Positions 45,546-58,212 are shown, counted from the stretch's first letter. The stretch: DNA of 64,000 nucleotides from Euphorbia lathyris (GCF_963576675.1 NC_088918.1:58423501-58487500), one strand, 5' to 3'. Notes: generated by a model not told the origin, from the sequence alone. A program made the numbers and translations.

Positions 45546-48500
45546 ATGGATTTGTTGTTTTGGAATGTTAGAGGAGCGGCTAGCAAGGCTACCCGTGTCC
45601 ATGTTAAAGACTTAATCAAACAGTTTAACCCTGCTTGCTTTGTATTAATGGAAACTAAGATTAGTGGAGTTAAAGCTGATGAGGTGGTTAAAAAGTTTAG
45701 AAACTGGAATTGTGTTAGATCGGAAGCTACTGGCTGGGCTGGTGGGATTTGGCTCTTTTGGAAGCCAGATCGGGTGCATTTTGATATTGTTAGTATGGAT
45801 AAACAATTTATTCATAGTAAAGTGATCTTTCCTGGTAATAGTCCTTTCTTTATTACCTTTGTGTATGCTGATCCTGTTATGGCTAATCGAAAACACCTCT
45901 GGGAGATTCTTTATTCTATAAGTATTAGTATGACAGAGTCTTGGTTTGTGGCTGGTGACTTTCATGATATTGCTATTATGAGTGATCAGAGAGGAGGAGC
46001 TAATCACTATGTTAATCGTTGTCTTAATCATAAGCAAAGTATGGATTTGTGTGGGCTTTCTGATCAGGGGGCCGCAGGTCATAGGTTTACTTAGAAGCGG
46101 AATAGTACTTTTGTTCGTCTTGACAAAGTTTACGCTAATGTTTCTGCTCAAGTAAGGTTTCCTGAGGTGTCGGTGTTGAATCTTCCCTTCAGACACTCGG
46201 ATCATTGTCCCATCTTATTTAAGCTAATGAGAGCGCAACATTCAAGAGGGAATAGACCGTTTAGGTATCAGGTGGCTTGGGAATCTCATCCTGAGTCTAA
46301 AAATTTTGTGAAAGAGAATTGGATGCCTCATTCTAATGTCTTACTAGCTTCTGAAGGTTTTAGAAAGAATGTTCTGGGGTGGAATAAGAAAGTTTTTGGT
46401 CATATTATTAGAAGAAAGAACAATTTATTGAGAAGAATTGAGGGTATTCATCGCAGGTTGGAGGATAGATTTGATCATAGTTTGGATGGTCTTCTTAGAA
46501 CTCTTCAGAAGGAGCTTGAAGCTGTGTTAAGGCAAGAAGAGTTACTCTGGTTTCAGAAGTCTAGAAAAGCTTGGATTAAAGATGGGGATCGTAATACCGG
46601 GTTTTTTCATCTTTCTACTATTATCAGAAGATAGAGAAACATGATTGATGTTATTAAAGATTTGAATGGTGATTGGTTCTATGTAGATGAAGATATTCGT
46701 CGCCTGGCCCTTAACTTTTATAAAGACCTTTTCAAAGAAGAGAATGTGGATCTGGATAAAGCTCTGTCTAAGATCACTTTTCCCAGGATGGAGGAAGATA
46801 AATTTCTAAAAGCTTTCCTTCCTTTTGAAAAAGAAGAAATTTATCAAGCAATCTTTAGTATGGGAGAAACTAAAGCTCCTGGGATTGATGGCATTCCTGT
46901 TGGGTTCTATCATAAGCATTGGGATACAGTGAAGGAAGGTATTTATAAGTTTATTGAAGGTGTGTTTAGAAGTCCTGAAGATATTAGGCTTGTGAATAAA
47001 ACCCTTCTAGTTCTGATTCCTAAAGTTGAGAAACCTTCTTCTTTCTTACAAATGAGACCTATTAGCCTGTGCAATATGTTGTATAAGGCTATTACCAAAA
47101 TGGTGGCTAATAGAATCTGTTGCATTCTTCCTGATATTATTAGCCAGAACCAAGGCAGTTTTGTTCCTGGAAGACAGATGGTGGATAATATGGTTATTGC
47201 CCAGGAGATGGTTCATTATATGAAAATCAAAAAGGGTAAGAAGGGTATTGTGGCTCTTAAGTTGGATATGGAGAAAGCTTATGATCGCCTCAACTGGAGT
47301 TTTTTGCTCGATAGTCTTCAAAGAGTCGGTATTCCGGATAGTTGGAGGAGTTTAATTGAGGTTTGCATTTCTTCTCCTACTTTTCAGGTGGTGATTAATG
47401 GAGATATGTCTGAAGAGTTTTCTCCTTCGCGGGGCATCCATCAAGGTGATCCTATGAGCCCTTTTCTTTTTTTATTGCTATGGAGAGGTTGACTGACCTT
47501 ATCCAAGAGGCAGTTGATAATGGGTCTCTCCATCCGGTGTCTATTAATAGATTCTGTTCTGCTATTACTCACTTATTCTTTGCTGATGATGTTATGATAT
47601 TTGTGGAAGGGAATAAGGTTCAAATGGGTGTGATCATGAACATCATTAATTGTTTCTGTGATGCGTCTGGTCAAAAGCTCAATATCCAAAAATCCAGGAT
47701 GCTCTGCTCTAAAAATATGAGTATAAGAACGTTCAAACACTTGAGTGATATGTCTGGTATTCCTTTAACTAACTCTTTGGGTAAGTATCTTGGTATCCCC
47801 CTCCATAGTGATAGAGTTTCCAAAGCTTCTTTTAAAGAGACTCTTAATAAAACTTCTAATAAGTGTGCAATTTGGAAAGCGAAAACTTTGTCTCTTACTG
47901 GTCGGCTTACTCTTATTCAGTCTGTCAATCGTGCGGTTCCTAACCATATTATGCAAGCTTGTAGATTGCATAATCCTGTCCTTAATGATCTGGATAAAAT
48001 AAATCGGCAGTTTCTTTGGGGAGATTTTGTAGATAATAAGAAAATCCATCTGGTTCCTTGGAAAGAGGTGTGTAAGCCTAAAAATATAGGGGGCCTAGGG
48101 ATAAGACAAGCTAAAGATAACAACAAAGTTTTATTAATGAAACTTCTTTGGAGAATGTGGCAGCTCCCTTCTGCTCTTTGGGTTCGCTTATTGTGCGGTA
48201 AATATAGAAAAGATAAGGTTTTTGGAGGCCCTAAAGAGAGAGTTGTTAATTGTTCTTTTCTCTGGAAAGGGCTCAGTTCTATTTTCTCGGAATTCTGTAC
48301 TGGGATTGGTTGGGCTGTGGGTAATGGTAAGACCATCAGTTTCTGGAATGACAAGTGGATTGGTGACAATTCTCTGTTAGAGGTTTGTAGCTCCCCGCCC
48401 CCTGTTAGTATTCGCCACTGGAAGATTGCTGACATGGTGGATTCTGAAGGTGATTGGATTTGGTCTAAGTTTGAGTCCTTCTTTAGCTTGGATACTCTCC

Positions 48501-49645
48501 TAAGAATTAGGGGAGTGAATATTAGTAACAAAGAAGAGGATAGGGATAATCATTGTTGGGCTTTAACTAATAATGGAGCTTATACCTGTAAGTCTGCCTT
48601 TGAGGCTTTTAGCATTAGTGAGGAGGGACCTCACTCTGATATTTGGAAAATTTTATGGTCCCTTAAAGTTCCTTACAGAATTAGAAGCTTCTTGTGGCTT
48701 GGGATTAAAGATAGATTACTTACTAATACTGATAGAAAGAGGCGCCATCTGTTGGAGTCGGGTGATTGTAGTAGATGTAGAGGGCATGAGGAAACCATTT
48801 GCCATGCTTTTAGAGATTGTACTAGAAGTGAAGCTATTTGGAGGAAAATTATCCTGAGCCATATGGTTGATGCTTTCTTTTCTCATTCCAATCTTGACTG
48901 GTTTGTTGATGGGGTTAGTGGGAAGTTGCTCACTAATATGAAACATGGTGAGATTTTCTTTGTTATAGTCTGTCACCAAATTTGGAATTGGAGAAACAAG
49001 GAGATTTTTGGTGCTGAAACAGTTACTGTCCCTAACTTGGTTGATTTTTTTGCAAAGAAGTTATATTATATTATTGATAGTTTCAAAGAGGATTCTCTTG
49101 CTAGATTTACCCAGAGAAAGGCTATTCACCTCCTTTGCTGGAAAAGGCCAAGGGAAGGTGTGGTGAAACTTAATACTGATGGCTCCTGCCTTACTAATGG
49201 CAAAATTGCTGCATGTGGTGTCTTGAGAGATGATGGGGGTGCTTGGCTGTCTGGGTTTACTCATAATCTTGGCTTAGGTTCGTCCTTTTCGGCTGAGTTG
49301 TGGGGCATTTTTTCAGGCATTAATCTTGCTAAGAGACTGGGTGTGGAAAAGCTGATTGTGGAATCTGACAATCAAGAGGCTATCAATATGATTGCCAATA
49401 ATAGAGCTATTTGCTTAAATAGCCAGAATTTGATTAAAGGGATAAATAGACTTTGCCCTTCCTTTGTTTCCATCAGTTTTTGTCATGTTTTTAGAGAGCA
49501 GAACCAGGTGGCGGATCGTCTGGTGGCTGCTGGTCATGAAGAGATGTGGGGAGTCACAACGTACTCTAATCCTCCAGTGTTCCTTTCTTCGCTCCTGTTG
49601 GAGGATGTGATAGGAGTTAGCTTCCCGAGGTTGATTCCGGGTTAG
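45546..49645 (+). pseudogene. LINE ORF2: endonuclease, reverse transcriptase, RNase H
   Basis: ORF2 makes the nick and cDNA for L1 retroposition. The AP-endonuclease-like domain has LLFWNVRG, LMETKISG, WFVAGDFHDI (usual GDFN changed to GDFH), RLDKVYAN and HSDHCPI. RT has APGIDGIP, LVLIPKVEKP, GIVALKLDMEKAYDRLNW, GIHQGDPMSPFLF and FFADDVMIF. A zinc-finger-type region (IWKILWSLKVPYRIRSFLW) follows, and a C-terminal RNase H (LNTDGSC, SAELWGI, VESDNQEA). It is disabled by TAG at 46092-46094, TAG at 46632-46634, and a 1-bp loss in a T run at 47467-47473. I chose the Met before DLLFWNVRG as start. Confidence 0.93.
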
Positions 49646-49689
49646 TTTTTGTTGTGTTTGTTTTATTTTCTTTATCCTACCAAAAAAAA
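49646..49689 (+). other. LINE 3' tail
   Basis: Short T-rich 3' end followed by CCTACC and an A run. It marks the boundary with the B3 spacer. Confidence 0.8.
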
Positions 49690-51009
49690 GTTTAATCAAC
49701 TACTCAATATCTATTAAACTCAAAATATTACAAATAACAATACATATTGAAAGAAAAGCAACAATTTTCAAAGAAGGTTTGTATATAATAAAAAAAACAA
49801 TTTCCACAGCCATTAATTGAACAACAGAAAGAATAATATTATAATAAATAAAAACTTTCACTGATTATCTTCTTCGCACCATCATCACCGTCAGTCCTTC
49901 TCTACTCTCTCCCTGATTAACTATAGCTTCCATTAATAGTGTGTGCCTGAATAAAGTCAACTTGGTCTCAAATTTTTTGCATTCCCTCCAAGCGAGGCAC
50001 GTGATGTCATATCATATTTATTTTTTTTTCATCTCTCCTGTCGTCCTTTTTCTTAATAAAAGCATCAACTTTGCGAAACCCTACAATTCTTATCTCATTC
50101 CTTCTGCAACTCAATTTTTCATTCTCTTCTGCTATCGGGTATTTGTGTGTGGATAACAAGAGCCTTCATTTTATCATGTAAGTTTCTTATTTCTTCTAAT
50201 TGAATTAGATTTTTTGTTTTTTTAAAAGTGAATGCATAATAGCGCTTCATTTGTATGCTTGGCATTCTAATTAATCAAGAGTGTTAGAGAAAACAATATC
50301 TTTCCGTTCAATCTTACTCTATCTGGTATGATTTTTCCGTTTCATTAAGTTTTATATTCTGATAAAACACTTTTTGTTCTTTGAGATATTCTTATTGTTC
50401 AAACTTTGTACTTTTTTATTTTGTTTTATTTTATTAATGTTTTTTTAGTTTGATTTTATTAAGTGTCAATTTGGTAGCTGAAGTTGGATACTGCCTTTAA
50501 CATGAAATTTGATATCAAATTAGTACAAAAATGACACTCATCAGCATCACCTGACAAATAAATGCTAATCCTATATTGAATGATGATTTCGAAGAGATGA
50601 TTTTGTTGAAGAAAACAAAAATTGAAAGATGCTTTTTGCCTAAATCGAATAGTTATGGTTGTTAGATGTTCACCTATCTAGTACAAGTGATGCTTAACTT
50701 TCACAACATAAGAAAACGAATTAGGATATTGTTTTTTTTACAACAATTAGGATATTATTATGTTAATACAAAGGTACTGCTTTTTCCATGTGAGAATGCA
50801 GTTTATAGTTCAAGAGATCCAAAAGGGATATTTGATCCACTGAAGATAAATTATAGCACAAACATTCCCTTTTTACAAGATTATTCTTGAAGATACCATT
50901 CAACAAGGAAAGCTCGTCAATCTTCTTCTCTTTACATATATTGTATTTTTCTTTTGCCATTATTTTCAATATTTGCCTACATTCTGTTTATTTTGCATAT
51001 TATTTATTT
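49690..51009 (+). repeat. B3 array spacer (right part), exon 1 and intron 1 of copy 2
   Basis: Matches 7351-8596 nearly end to end. The exon-1-like region ends at the donor GTAAGT (50178-50183). The intron is uninterrupted here (about 0.85 kb), and TTTACATATA|TTGTATTTTTC near 50940 is the empty site of the copy 1 Helitron. Confidence 0.78.
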
Positions 51010-51640
51010 ATTTTTATAAAACAACAACTCCCAAAAAAAAATTGTGAGAAGATATGGAAACCATCTTCAAGAAAAGGCATCTCTGAAGGTCCCAACTGGT
51101 GCAACATGGCAAGTATAGCTTGTCAAAACTGGTGTTGCTATTCTGTTAGGAAATGGCTGGCAAGAATTTGTTGATTATTACTCTTTATCATATGGATCCT
51201 TTCTACTTTTCCGATATGAATATGAATATTTCAAAATCTGCACTTTCAATGTTTGTATATTTGATATGACTGTGGTAGAAATTGACTATCTGTACTATGT
51301 CAACAAAGATAATGTGGAGCCTAATCATGAGGAACAATTCCATGGACCAATCAATCAAGAAATCATTCAAATTGGTGTACCGCCATCTCGAAAACCAAAA
51401 GAAAAATCAATGTCACCATTCTGTACACCTTGGAAGAAGATGAAGCATGAGAATCACACTGGACTACCTCAAGGTAAACGTTTCATTCTCACAAAATAAA
51501 GTTCGTTCAAATTGTATTAAGTTTTTCTTTCAATGAAACATGAGAACTTACATGGACTTGGTTGTGAAGAGAACAAAAAGATTCACTGCTGAAAAAAAAT
51601 CTAATGTAAAGAAGGTTCCAGGAGATCATTCAGATATCAC
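51010..51640 (+). pseudogene. B3-domain (REM-like) gene copy 2, broken
   Basis: The exon counterpart reads VRRYGNHLQEKASLKVPTG, then GNGWQEFVDYYSLSYGSFLL and TFNVCIFDMTVVEIDY, the standard B3 domain order of REM proteins, followed by EEQFHGPINQEIIQIG and a Lys/Pro-rich segment up to a donor CAAG|GTAAAC near 51474. It is broken by a one-base gain in the A run at 51033-51041. The splice acceptor also reads AACAACAAC where copy 1 has AACAGCAAC, so the AG is lost. The third exon (about 51548-51637) has a deletion. Unlike copy 1, it keeps TGG in NGWQEF. Confidence 0.85.
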
Positions 51641-52625
51641 GACATCAAATACAAATTAATATTATTAATGTCAAATTGAACTCATTTTTTTTCAACACTA
51701 TATATTTAAAAATAACCTATTTATTCCTTAAACTTGCTTAAAGTGCTTATTAATCTTCTAAAATTAATATGACCGAATAAAATGAAATTTTAGATCAATT
51801 GAAATGCCTTAACTTTAAACAATTTCAGAAAATTGCTAATGTAAGCAAGTTTTGGAAAGCTAAGAGCATCTCCAATAGTTCATATCCACAACCACTCAAT
51901 ATACATGCCACATCATCCATTTAGTAAACTGCATTTTATTAAACTATCTAACTGCAACAGTTAAACTCTATAACCACTTAATCATAAAGGATCAACCAAT
52001 CACAATTAGGGATGGCAACGGGTACTCTATCCGTGGGTACCCGACACTATCTGATCCTAATGGGACTACCCATACCATGTATAAAAGGGCATGAGACGGG
52101 TATGGGATCAAAAACATTACCCGTTAGGATAATGGGACGGGTATAGGAAGACCCCACAGGGTACCCGTTACCCGTCATAACTTTTTTATATATTAAAAAA
52201 TATTATTGTGTTTTAGATGTAAGATGTGAGATTTGAACACCAGCCTTTTGTTTTTTGACCATTAAATGATACCACTAAGCTACTTTATTTTTATTGATTA
52301 AGATTCAATTTGTTCAATTTTTAGATGAATGATTTATTAAATTTATATTTTGTTAAATTTGTAATATTTTTTGTTTTATTTCTTGTTTTTTAACGGGTAA
52401 GGGTACCCGTGAATTAAATGGGACGGATATGGGATGCAAAATATATACATATTAGGGTAATGAGAAGGGTACGAGTAATTAAAAAATAAACGGGTAAGGG
52501 TTTGGGATTGACACAACCCGCGCGTACCCTAACCGTTGCCATCCCTAATCACAATGGATCCATCATTTAATTAAACTTTATAATATTATTTTAAAAATAA
52601 AAAATATATTATAAAAATAATCAAA
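51641..52625. repeat. B3 array spacer after copy 2, right edge of array
   Basis: Matches the spacers at 6890-7350 and 29900-30326, with the hAT MITE excised. Similarity fades at about 52625-52670. No gene is seen. Confidence 0.7.
52007..52547. mobile_element. hAT-like MITE, 541 bp
   Basis: The ends TAGGGATGGCAACGGGTA and inverted TAGGGATGGCAACGGTTAGG are flanked by a perfect 8-bp duplication ATCACAAT (51999-52006 and 52548-52555). GGGTACCCG-type words repeat in both arms. The middle (about 52205-52280, minus strand) has a tRNA-like GCTTAGTGGTATC and GTTCAAATC, perhaps a captured SINE piece. Confidence 0.93.
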
Positions 52626-53514
52626 AATTGATAAGTGCTCAATATATTAAACTCATTCTAATGAAAGTGAGTTTAATAAAGAAATATAATGAGTGGTTCA
52701 TTATATTCCATTAGAGATTTAATATTATAGAAAATCAGAAAGACACTTCTAGATAAAATGTGAGAGTAAAGAGAGCATGTTCAAAATATAAGTAACAAGC
52801 ACTTTTATGGATAACTATGAAGAGCTAGAGTTATTTTTAATGGGTAAAGACTAAATTTAACTCCACCGTTTTTAGAGAAATACACGTTTATTCGTAACAT
52901 ATGAAATTGTATGAATTTAATTCTAATGAACAAAATCACTTTTAGCCATACATTATAGAAAATTAGGAAAAACTGATTTGATTAATATTTAACTGTCATC
53001 TCAGACTTTTTAAATATCAATTATCTCTAAGATATTTAAGTGTGTCACTAACAAAATTACAAAAATTCTCTTAAAATACCGAAAAATAAATCTATTACAT
53101 ATTAGTTAATCACATTTCTTTTAATCGAACTGTCTAGAATATTTATCGAGTTGAAAAATAAATCTATTGCATATTAGTTAATCATATTTTTTTAATCAAA
53201 CTGCCTAAAATATTTACCGAGTTATTAATATAGTTATAGAAAAATATACAAAACTGTTTCAATTTATCGATAAACTTGTTTGAAAGGTCCATATGACAGT
53301 TAAATAATAATCAACCAAATTTTTTCAAATTTACGATAACTCAAATTGATCCTTTTTAAAAAGGTTAGGGTTAAAAACATCAAGGTTAAATTTTTCACTT
53401 AACTCTATTTTAATCCATTAATCTATATATGTAATACTTATTTCTATAGATAGAGAACACCAAGAATATCTATATATTTATTACATTATCAATGAAAAGG
53501 AATAAAATGGAGAG
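52626..53514. other. AT-rich non-coding stretch
   Basis: No ORF, paired repeat ends or RNA gene was recognised. Two similar ~60-bp stretches (AAATCTATTACATATTAGTT near 53090 and AAATCTATTGCATATTAGTT near 53160) form a short tandem duplication. Confidence 0.5.
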
Positions 53515-53704
53515 AGATTAAAATGGGCAGATTCATGTAACGCTCATAAATCTAGGATATGGATAATAATCTCTCTTTCTTTCTCACCTAACACCTTTCC
53601 TTAATTTATAATAAAGATCGTATCTTCTCCTCTCTTTTTTATCAAAACCCTACCCTTCTTTCTCTTCCTTTTTCATTTTCTCTCTCTCATCACCACCTCC
53701 AAAT

Positions 53705-53944
53705 ATGTCCGACAAGCCAAACCGCCACCGCAGGAGGCCGTCGCAGAGCGTCTTCACGGACGATTTCTCTGCTCCTCTTTCCGACGATATCATCAATGGC
53801 GCAACAGAGATTAACACTGCTCCTCCAACTCAGCTCCGGCAGCAAATTCGAAATCAACTTCCTCCGGCAGCGGCGGATGATGCGGCGGCGGAGGAGAATG
53901 TCGGAAAAGCTCATGATAAGAAAGCGAAAGGTGTGGGGAATTAA
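53705..53944 (+). CDS. Small hypothetical protein, possible host gene
   Basis: The 79-codon ORF starts in a good plant context (CCAAATATGTC) after a long pyrimidine-rich leader with TTTCTCTCTCTC runs, as in real plant 5' UTRs. G+C content rises sharply in the ORF. The protein is hydrophilic: a basic start (KPNRHRRRPSQSVF), an acidic patch, a Gln/Pro/Ala-rich middle and a Lys-rich end. It has no signal or membrane segment. The last codons read through a possible donor (AAAG|GTGTGG), so this may be only the first exon. Two TATA-like stretches lie near 53603-53612. I do not recognise the family. Confidence 0.5.
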   Translation: MSDKPNRHRRRPSQSVFTDDFSAPLSDDIINGATEINTAPPTQLRQQIRNQLPPAAADDAAAEENVGKAHDKKAKGVGN

Positions 53945-55319
53945 ATTGAATTAATTAATTGCTTAGAGAAATGTAATTTTCCATTTTAAATGTTGTTGAT
54001 GATGATCGATGTTAGTTAACTTAAGAGAATCAATTAGGAGAATTATTGCAAAGTAGAAAGAAGAAAAACTTGTTTGGGTTAGTTTTGAATTAATATTGTT
54101 TTTCATTTTTGGTTCAATGTCAGTGGCTAAGAGAATTATTAGCAATTTAGCATATGAATTTGATATTCTGATGATGATGAATTGAAATGTGAGGCTTTTA
54201 GTTTTTTGGGAAAAATATAGATGAGGTTTAGAGAAAGGAAATCTGTGATTCTTTGGTTTTGAATTAATGTTGTTTTTCCTGTTTGTTCTTTTCCTTTCTA
54301 TAAAGGAAATCTGTGATTCTTGGGTTTGAAGAAGAGAAGAAGGTGTTCTCTATTTTAATGAATTAATCACCTTTACTGTAGAAGCTAATCAATTATTACA
54401 AACTGAGATCAAATTAATTTTTAAAATGTATACAAAATATTTTTAAAATAATTAAAAGTAAATAGTAAAGTAGAATAAATGTCAAAATAAAGATTTTGGT
54501 CAAAAACAATTTTTGGGAAAAAATGTATATAAAATAAAAAGGTGAAATTAGTGTAGAGTAAAAAAATAAAAAAGAATAATATAAGGATTAAAAGTGAAAT
54601 TAGATAAAAAGAATAATGTAAGGATTAAAATTGAAATTAGTCAAAGGTTATAAATAAAATTAACTATAAAATTGAAAATTAAAAGTAGGGGTTAAAGTAA
54701 AACTTTAGGAGAATGATTGATGAAATTCTCAAACCAAACCGAGATTATCACGGCTGTTGAGAAAATAGATTAAGCTTTAATACATAAAATAGCGGAATTT
54801 TAAGTTTATTATTTTACAAGATGTGCAGCTTCAAAGCTGACATGGTGATATAGTCTATTTCATGTGTGTAATTTCAACATGTTAGAAATTAGATGGTGAC
54901 TAAAATATAAAATTTCATATGAATAAAACTTACCATTTTGTTAAGCAATTTTTTTTTTTTTTGGACAAGTTGTTAAGCAGATTTAAAACTGCACTGTTTG
55001 GTAAAAAAAATATAAGTTTAAACGCTCTGTTTGTTTTTCGGAAAATAATGGTACTGAAGTTTTTTTTTTTTTTTTTTTTGAAAAGTAAAATATTTTTCGG
55101 GCATTTGACTACATTATGCTGTAGAAGGGAAGAACAAATAGATGGTTAATGGAACTTGAAGAAGAGAAGAAGTGATGCGTGGTTACTGTAGGAAGAAATG
55201 GAATATAATTTTAAAAAGATTAGAAATACTCTTAAAAAGATAAATTTATATATATTTTTGTTAACTAAATTAAGTTCACTTGGAAACCTGTAATTGGACA
55301 GAAATAATATTAAATGGAG
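53945..55319. other. AT-rich non-coding stretch after the small ORF
   Basis: May include the 3' UTR or an intron of the small gene. GGAAATCTGTGATTCTT(T/G)GG occurs twice (near 54236 and 54305), a short direct repeat. T runs are present near 54951 and 55060. Nothing else recognised. Confidence 0.45.
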
Positions 55320-55790
55320 GTCGTTGTTCGACTGATCTGTTCTGATATCTAAGTCAATTTGATGTAAGATTTGGGGATGAACATAACAGTAAATTAAATT
55401 CGTAATGTAAGATTAATGAATGAATGAAGTAGTGTACCTTGATCTGAGCTTACTCTATTTATACTGTCATCGAGCTGTAAAATGCGGTTATGAGTTTAGG
55501 ACCGGGGTGTGTTACATGTTACCTAATGATAGGTGAACGTATGTTTGAATATCGTTACCTGATATTTCTCAAACCTACTAGATTCGTGATTCATGGGATC
55601 GACATGATTGTTGTAGCGGGTGGATATTTCACCGAGCTTTTTTAGACTTCCACCGAAGTCTCTAATATGAAGTCGTATTGTCCTGTTTGACTAAAATGCA
55701 TCAACGTTCTCTTTCTCCGAGTGTTGGTTCGGCTCTTTCAAGTGTCACCTGATGAGTTTCTATTCACATGATATCAGTAAAGTTTTTCCA
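55320..55790. other. Less AT-rich block, possible LTR remnant
   Basis: Base composition and word use differ from the neighbours, with CCGAGT, CACCTGATG and TTCGGCTC words. On the minus strand ACAGTATAAATAGAGTAAGC (near 55446-55465) is TATA-like, in a context seen in LTR promoters. No paired LTR, primer site or ORF was found. Confidence 0.3.
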
Positions 55791-56344
55791 TTACTTATTT
55801 TTCTAAACAAACATCGAAAAATAAGAAAAATATTTTTCTACTCAATATTTTCCGATAAACAAACGTGTATTAAGATTCTACTACTACTATTTATTTTGTA
55901 GATAGAGCATAACTTTTGTTGTAAATTTACTAACTTTACTTGGGAAGGTTTAAATTTTAATGTATGAGAAAATTTAAATTTTAAATAAAAGGTGGATAGG
56001 AAGGTTTTCCTTTATAAAATTTTCAAAATTAATTAATTTAACCTTATAAATTATAAATCTTTATTCAATTTTATTACACTTGTCATCCGTTTCTAGGGAT
56101 TTGCTTGGATGAAAATTATGAATTTGTTTTTATTTAATAGCTAATTTTTCTCACCACTCCTTTTCCCATATTCTAAATTAATCCCACCACCTCGATTTGA
56201 ACGATATCCATTGAACTTTTATGACCCATCACCTTTTCTATCTAGAATCAGGAGTAGCTGAGTTAAAAACACAATCACGAGAATTTCTACATTAAACCAA
56301 TGAAAGTTTGCCATATAAATTAGTAGATGACAATATTATCTTTA
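55791..56344. other. AT-rich non-coding stretch
   Basis: No gene, repeat end or RNA was recognised. Confidence 0.5.
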
Positions 56345-56353
56345 TAAATATAT

Positions 56354-58203
56354 GAGATAAGGTATCAAAATAGGCCTAAGGTTTTTGAGAAAGTACTACT
56401 AATTTAGGCTCAACGTTCAAAATATCACTAAAAAAGGTTTAACGTTTAAAATATAATATCAATTTAGGCTTAACGTTTACAATGTAGCATCAATTTAGGC
56501 TTCACGTACAAAATAGTTTAACGTTTACAAAATAATACGAATTTAAACTTAACATTTTACAAAATATATACAATTTCCACTAAACGTCATAATTAAATTA
56601 ATCATATTATATTCTTTCCCTATTAACTTTAGGGATAAGGTACCAAAATAGGCGTAAGGTTTTTGGGGAAGTACCAATTTAGGCTCAACGTTCGAAATAA
56701 CACAAATATAGGCTTAACATTTACAACATAATATCAATTTAGGCTTAACGTTTACAATATAGCATCAATTTAGGGCTCACGTATAAAATAACACCAATAT
56801 AGGCTTAACGTTTACAAAATAATACGAATTTAAGCTTAATGTTTACAAAATATATCCAATTTAAGCTAAACAGCACAATTAAATTAATCATATTATACTC
56901 TTTTCCTATTAAATTTATATATTATCTTTTTATTTAGTTCTATTTTCTTATTATAATATAATTAATTAGTTTTCTTTCCTATTAAAATCTTATATTTGTT
57001 TTTCATCAACCATTCCATGAATCCTAAACTTTGTGGCTCATGTAATATATGCAAACTAAAAGTAATTGAATATCCACAATATTTTGAACACTAGTTAAAA
57101 TAATATTGATACATGTCAGTGTTCGAAATATTATGGATATTCAATTACTTTTCTTTTGCATATATTACATGAGCAATGAAATTTAGTAGTCATGGAATCA
57201 TTTATGAAAAACAAATACTATAAGATTTTAATGGACAGGAATATTAATTAATTGTATTATAATAAATAAGAATGTAGAACTAAATAAAAAGATAATATAT
57301 AAAGTTAATAGAGAAAGAATATAATATGATTAATTTAATTATGACGTTTAACTTAAATTGTATATATTTTGCAAAACGTTAAGCTTAAATTCGTATTATT
57401 TTGTAAATGTTAAACCTATATTGGTGCTATTTTGTACGTGAGACCTAAATTGATGCTATATTGTAAACGTTAAGCCTAAATTGATATTATGTTGTAAACG
57501 TTAAGCCTATATTAGTGCTATTTTGAACGCTAAGCCTAAATTGGCACTTCTCAAAAAACCTTAGGCCTATTTTGGTATCTTATCCCTTACCTTTATATGT
57601 TATCTTTTTATTTAGTCCTATATTCTTATTTATTATAATACAATTGATTAGTATTTTTATCCATTAAAATCTTATACTCCATCCATTCCATTATATAGGT
57701 CATTATAGGTCATTTCATTATATATGTATCAATATTATTTTAACTAGTGTTTAAAATATTGTGAATATTACTTTTAGTTTGCATATATTATATGAGCCAT
57801 GAAATTTAGGACTCATGGAATGTTTGATGAAAAACAAATATAAAGTTATAATGGGCAAGAAAACTAATTAATTTATTATAATAAATAAGAAAATATAACT
57901 AAATAAAAAGATAACATATAAAGTTAATAGGAAAAGAATATAATTGGTTAATTTAATTGTGACGTTTAGTTTAAATTAGATATATTTTGTAAACATTAAG
58001 CTTAAATTCGTATTATTTTGTAAACGTTAAGCCTGTATTGGTGCTATTTTGTACATGAGGCCTAAATTGATGCTATATTATAAACGTTAAGCCTACATTG
58101 ATATTATGTTGTAAACGTTAAGCCTATATTGGTGTTATTTTGAACGTTGAGCCTAAATTGGTACTTCCTCAAAAACCTTAGACCTATTTTGGTACCCTAT
58201 CCC
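56354..58203. mobile_element. Outer palindromic MULE-type MITE
   Basis: The left arm GAGATAAGGTATCAAAATAG and the inverted right arm GGGATAGGGTACCAAAATAG are each about 280 bp or more, with repeated TTTAGGCTTAACGTTTACAA phrases. The 9-bp target duplication is TAAATATAT (56345-56353 and 58204-58212). A second copy is inserted inside at 56632-57586. No coding. Confidence 0.88.
56632..57586. mobile_element. Inner palindromic MULE-type MITE, ~955 bp
   Basis: The ends are GGGATAAGGTACCAAAATAG and inverted GGGATAAGATACCAAAATAG. The target duplication is TTAACTTTA/TTACCTTTA (56623-56631 and 57587-57595, one mismatch). Almost the whole element is an inverted repeat with its centre near 57110, where GAATATCCACAATATTTTGA faces TCGAAATATTATGGATATTC. 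It belongs to the same family as the outer element. Confidence 0.88.
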
Positions 58204-58212
58204 TAAATATAT

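Larger units (their letters stand above)
30327..49689 (+). mobile_element. L1-type LINE, split by an Athila element and partly duplicated
   Basis: LINE sequence is found at 30327-30701 (5' end), 30868-32148 and 44189-45489 (ORF1, two copies), and 45519-49689 (ORF2 and tail). The tail ends CCTACC plus an A run, followed at about 49690 by B3 spacer sequence (TTTAATCAACTACTC) that joins directly to 30326 in the uninterrupted spacer at about 7350. The flanks share only an A-rich stretch, so a long target duplication is not visible. Both ORFs are broken, so the element is immobile. Confidence 0.88.

Noticed and set aside
29172..51640. Functional B3 transcription factor genes
   Set aside because: Copy 1 has stops within the B3 domain. 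Copy 2 has a frameshift and a lost splice acceptor. The usual downstream second domain is missing in both.
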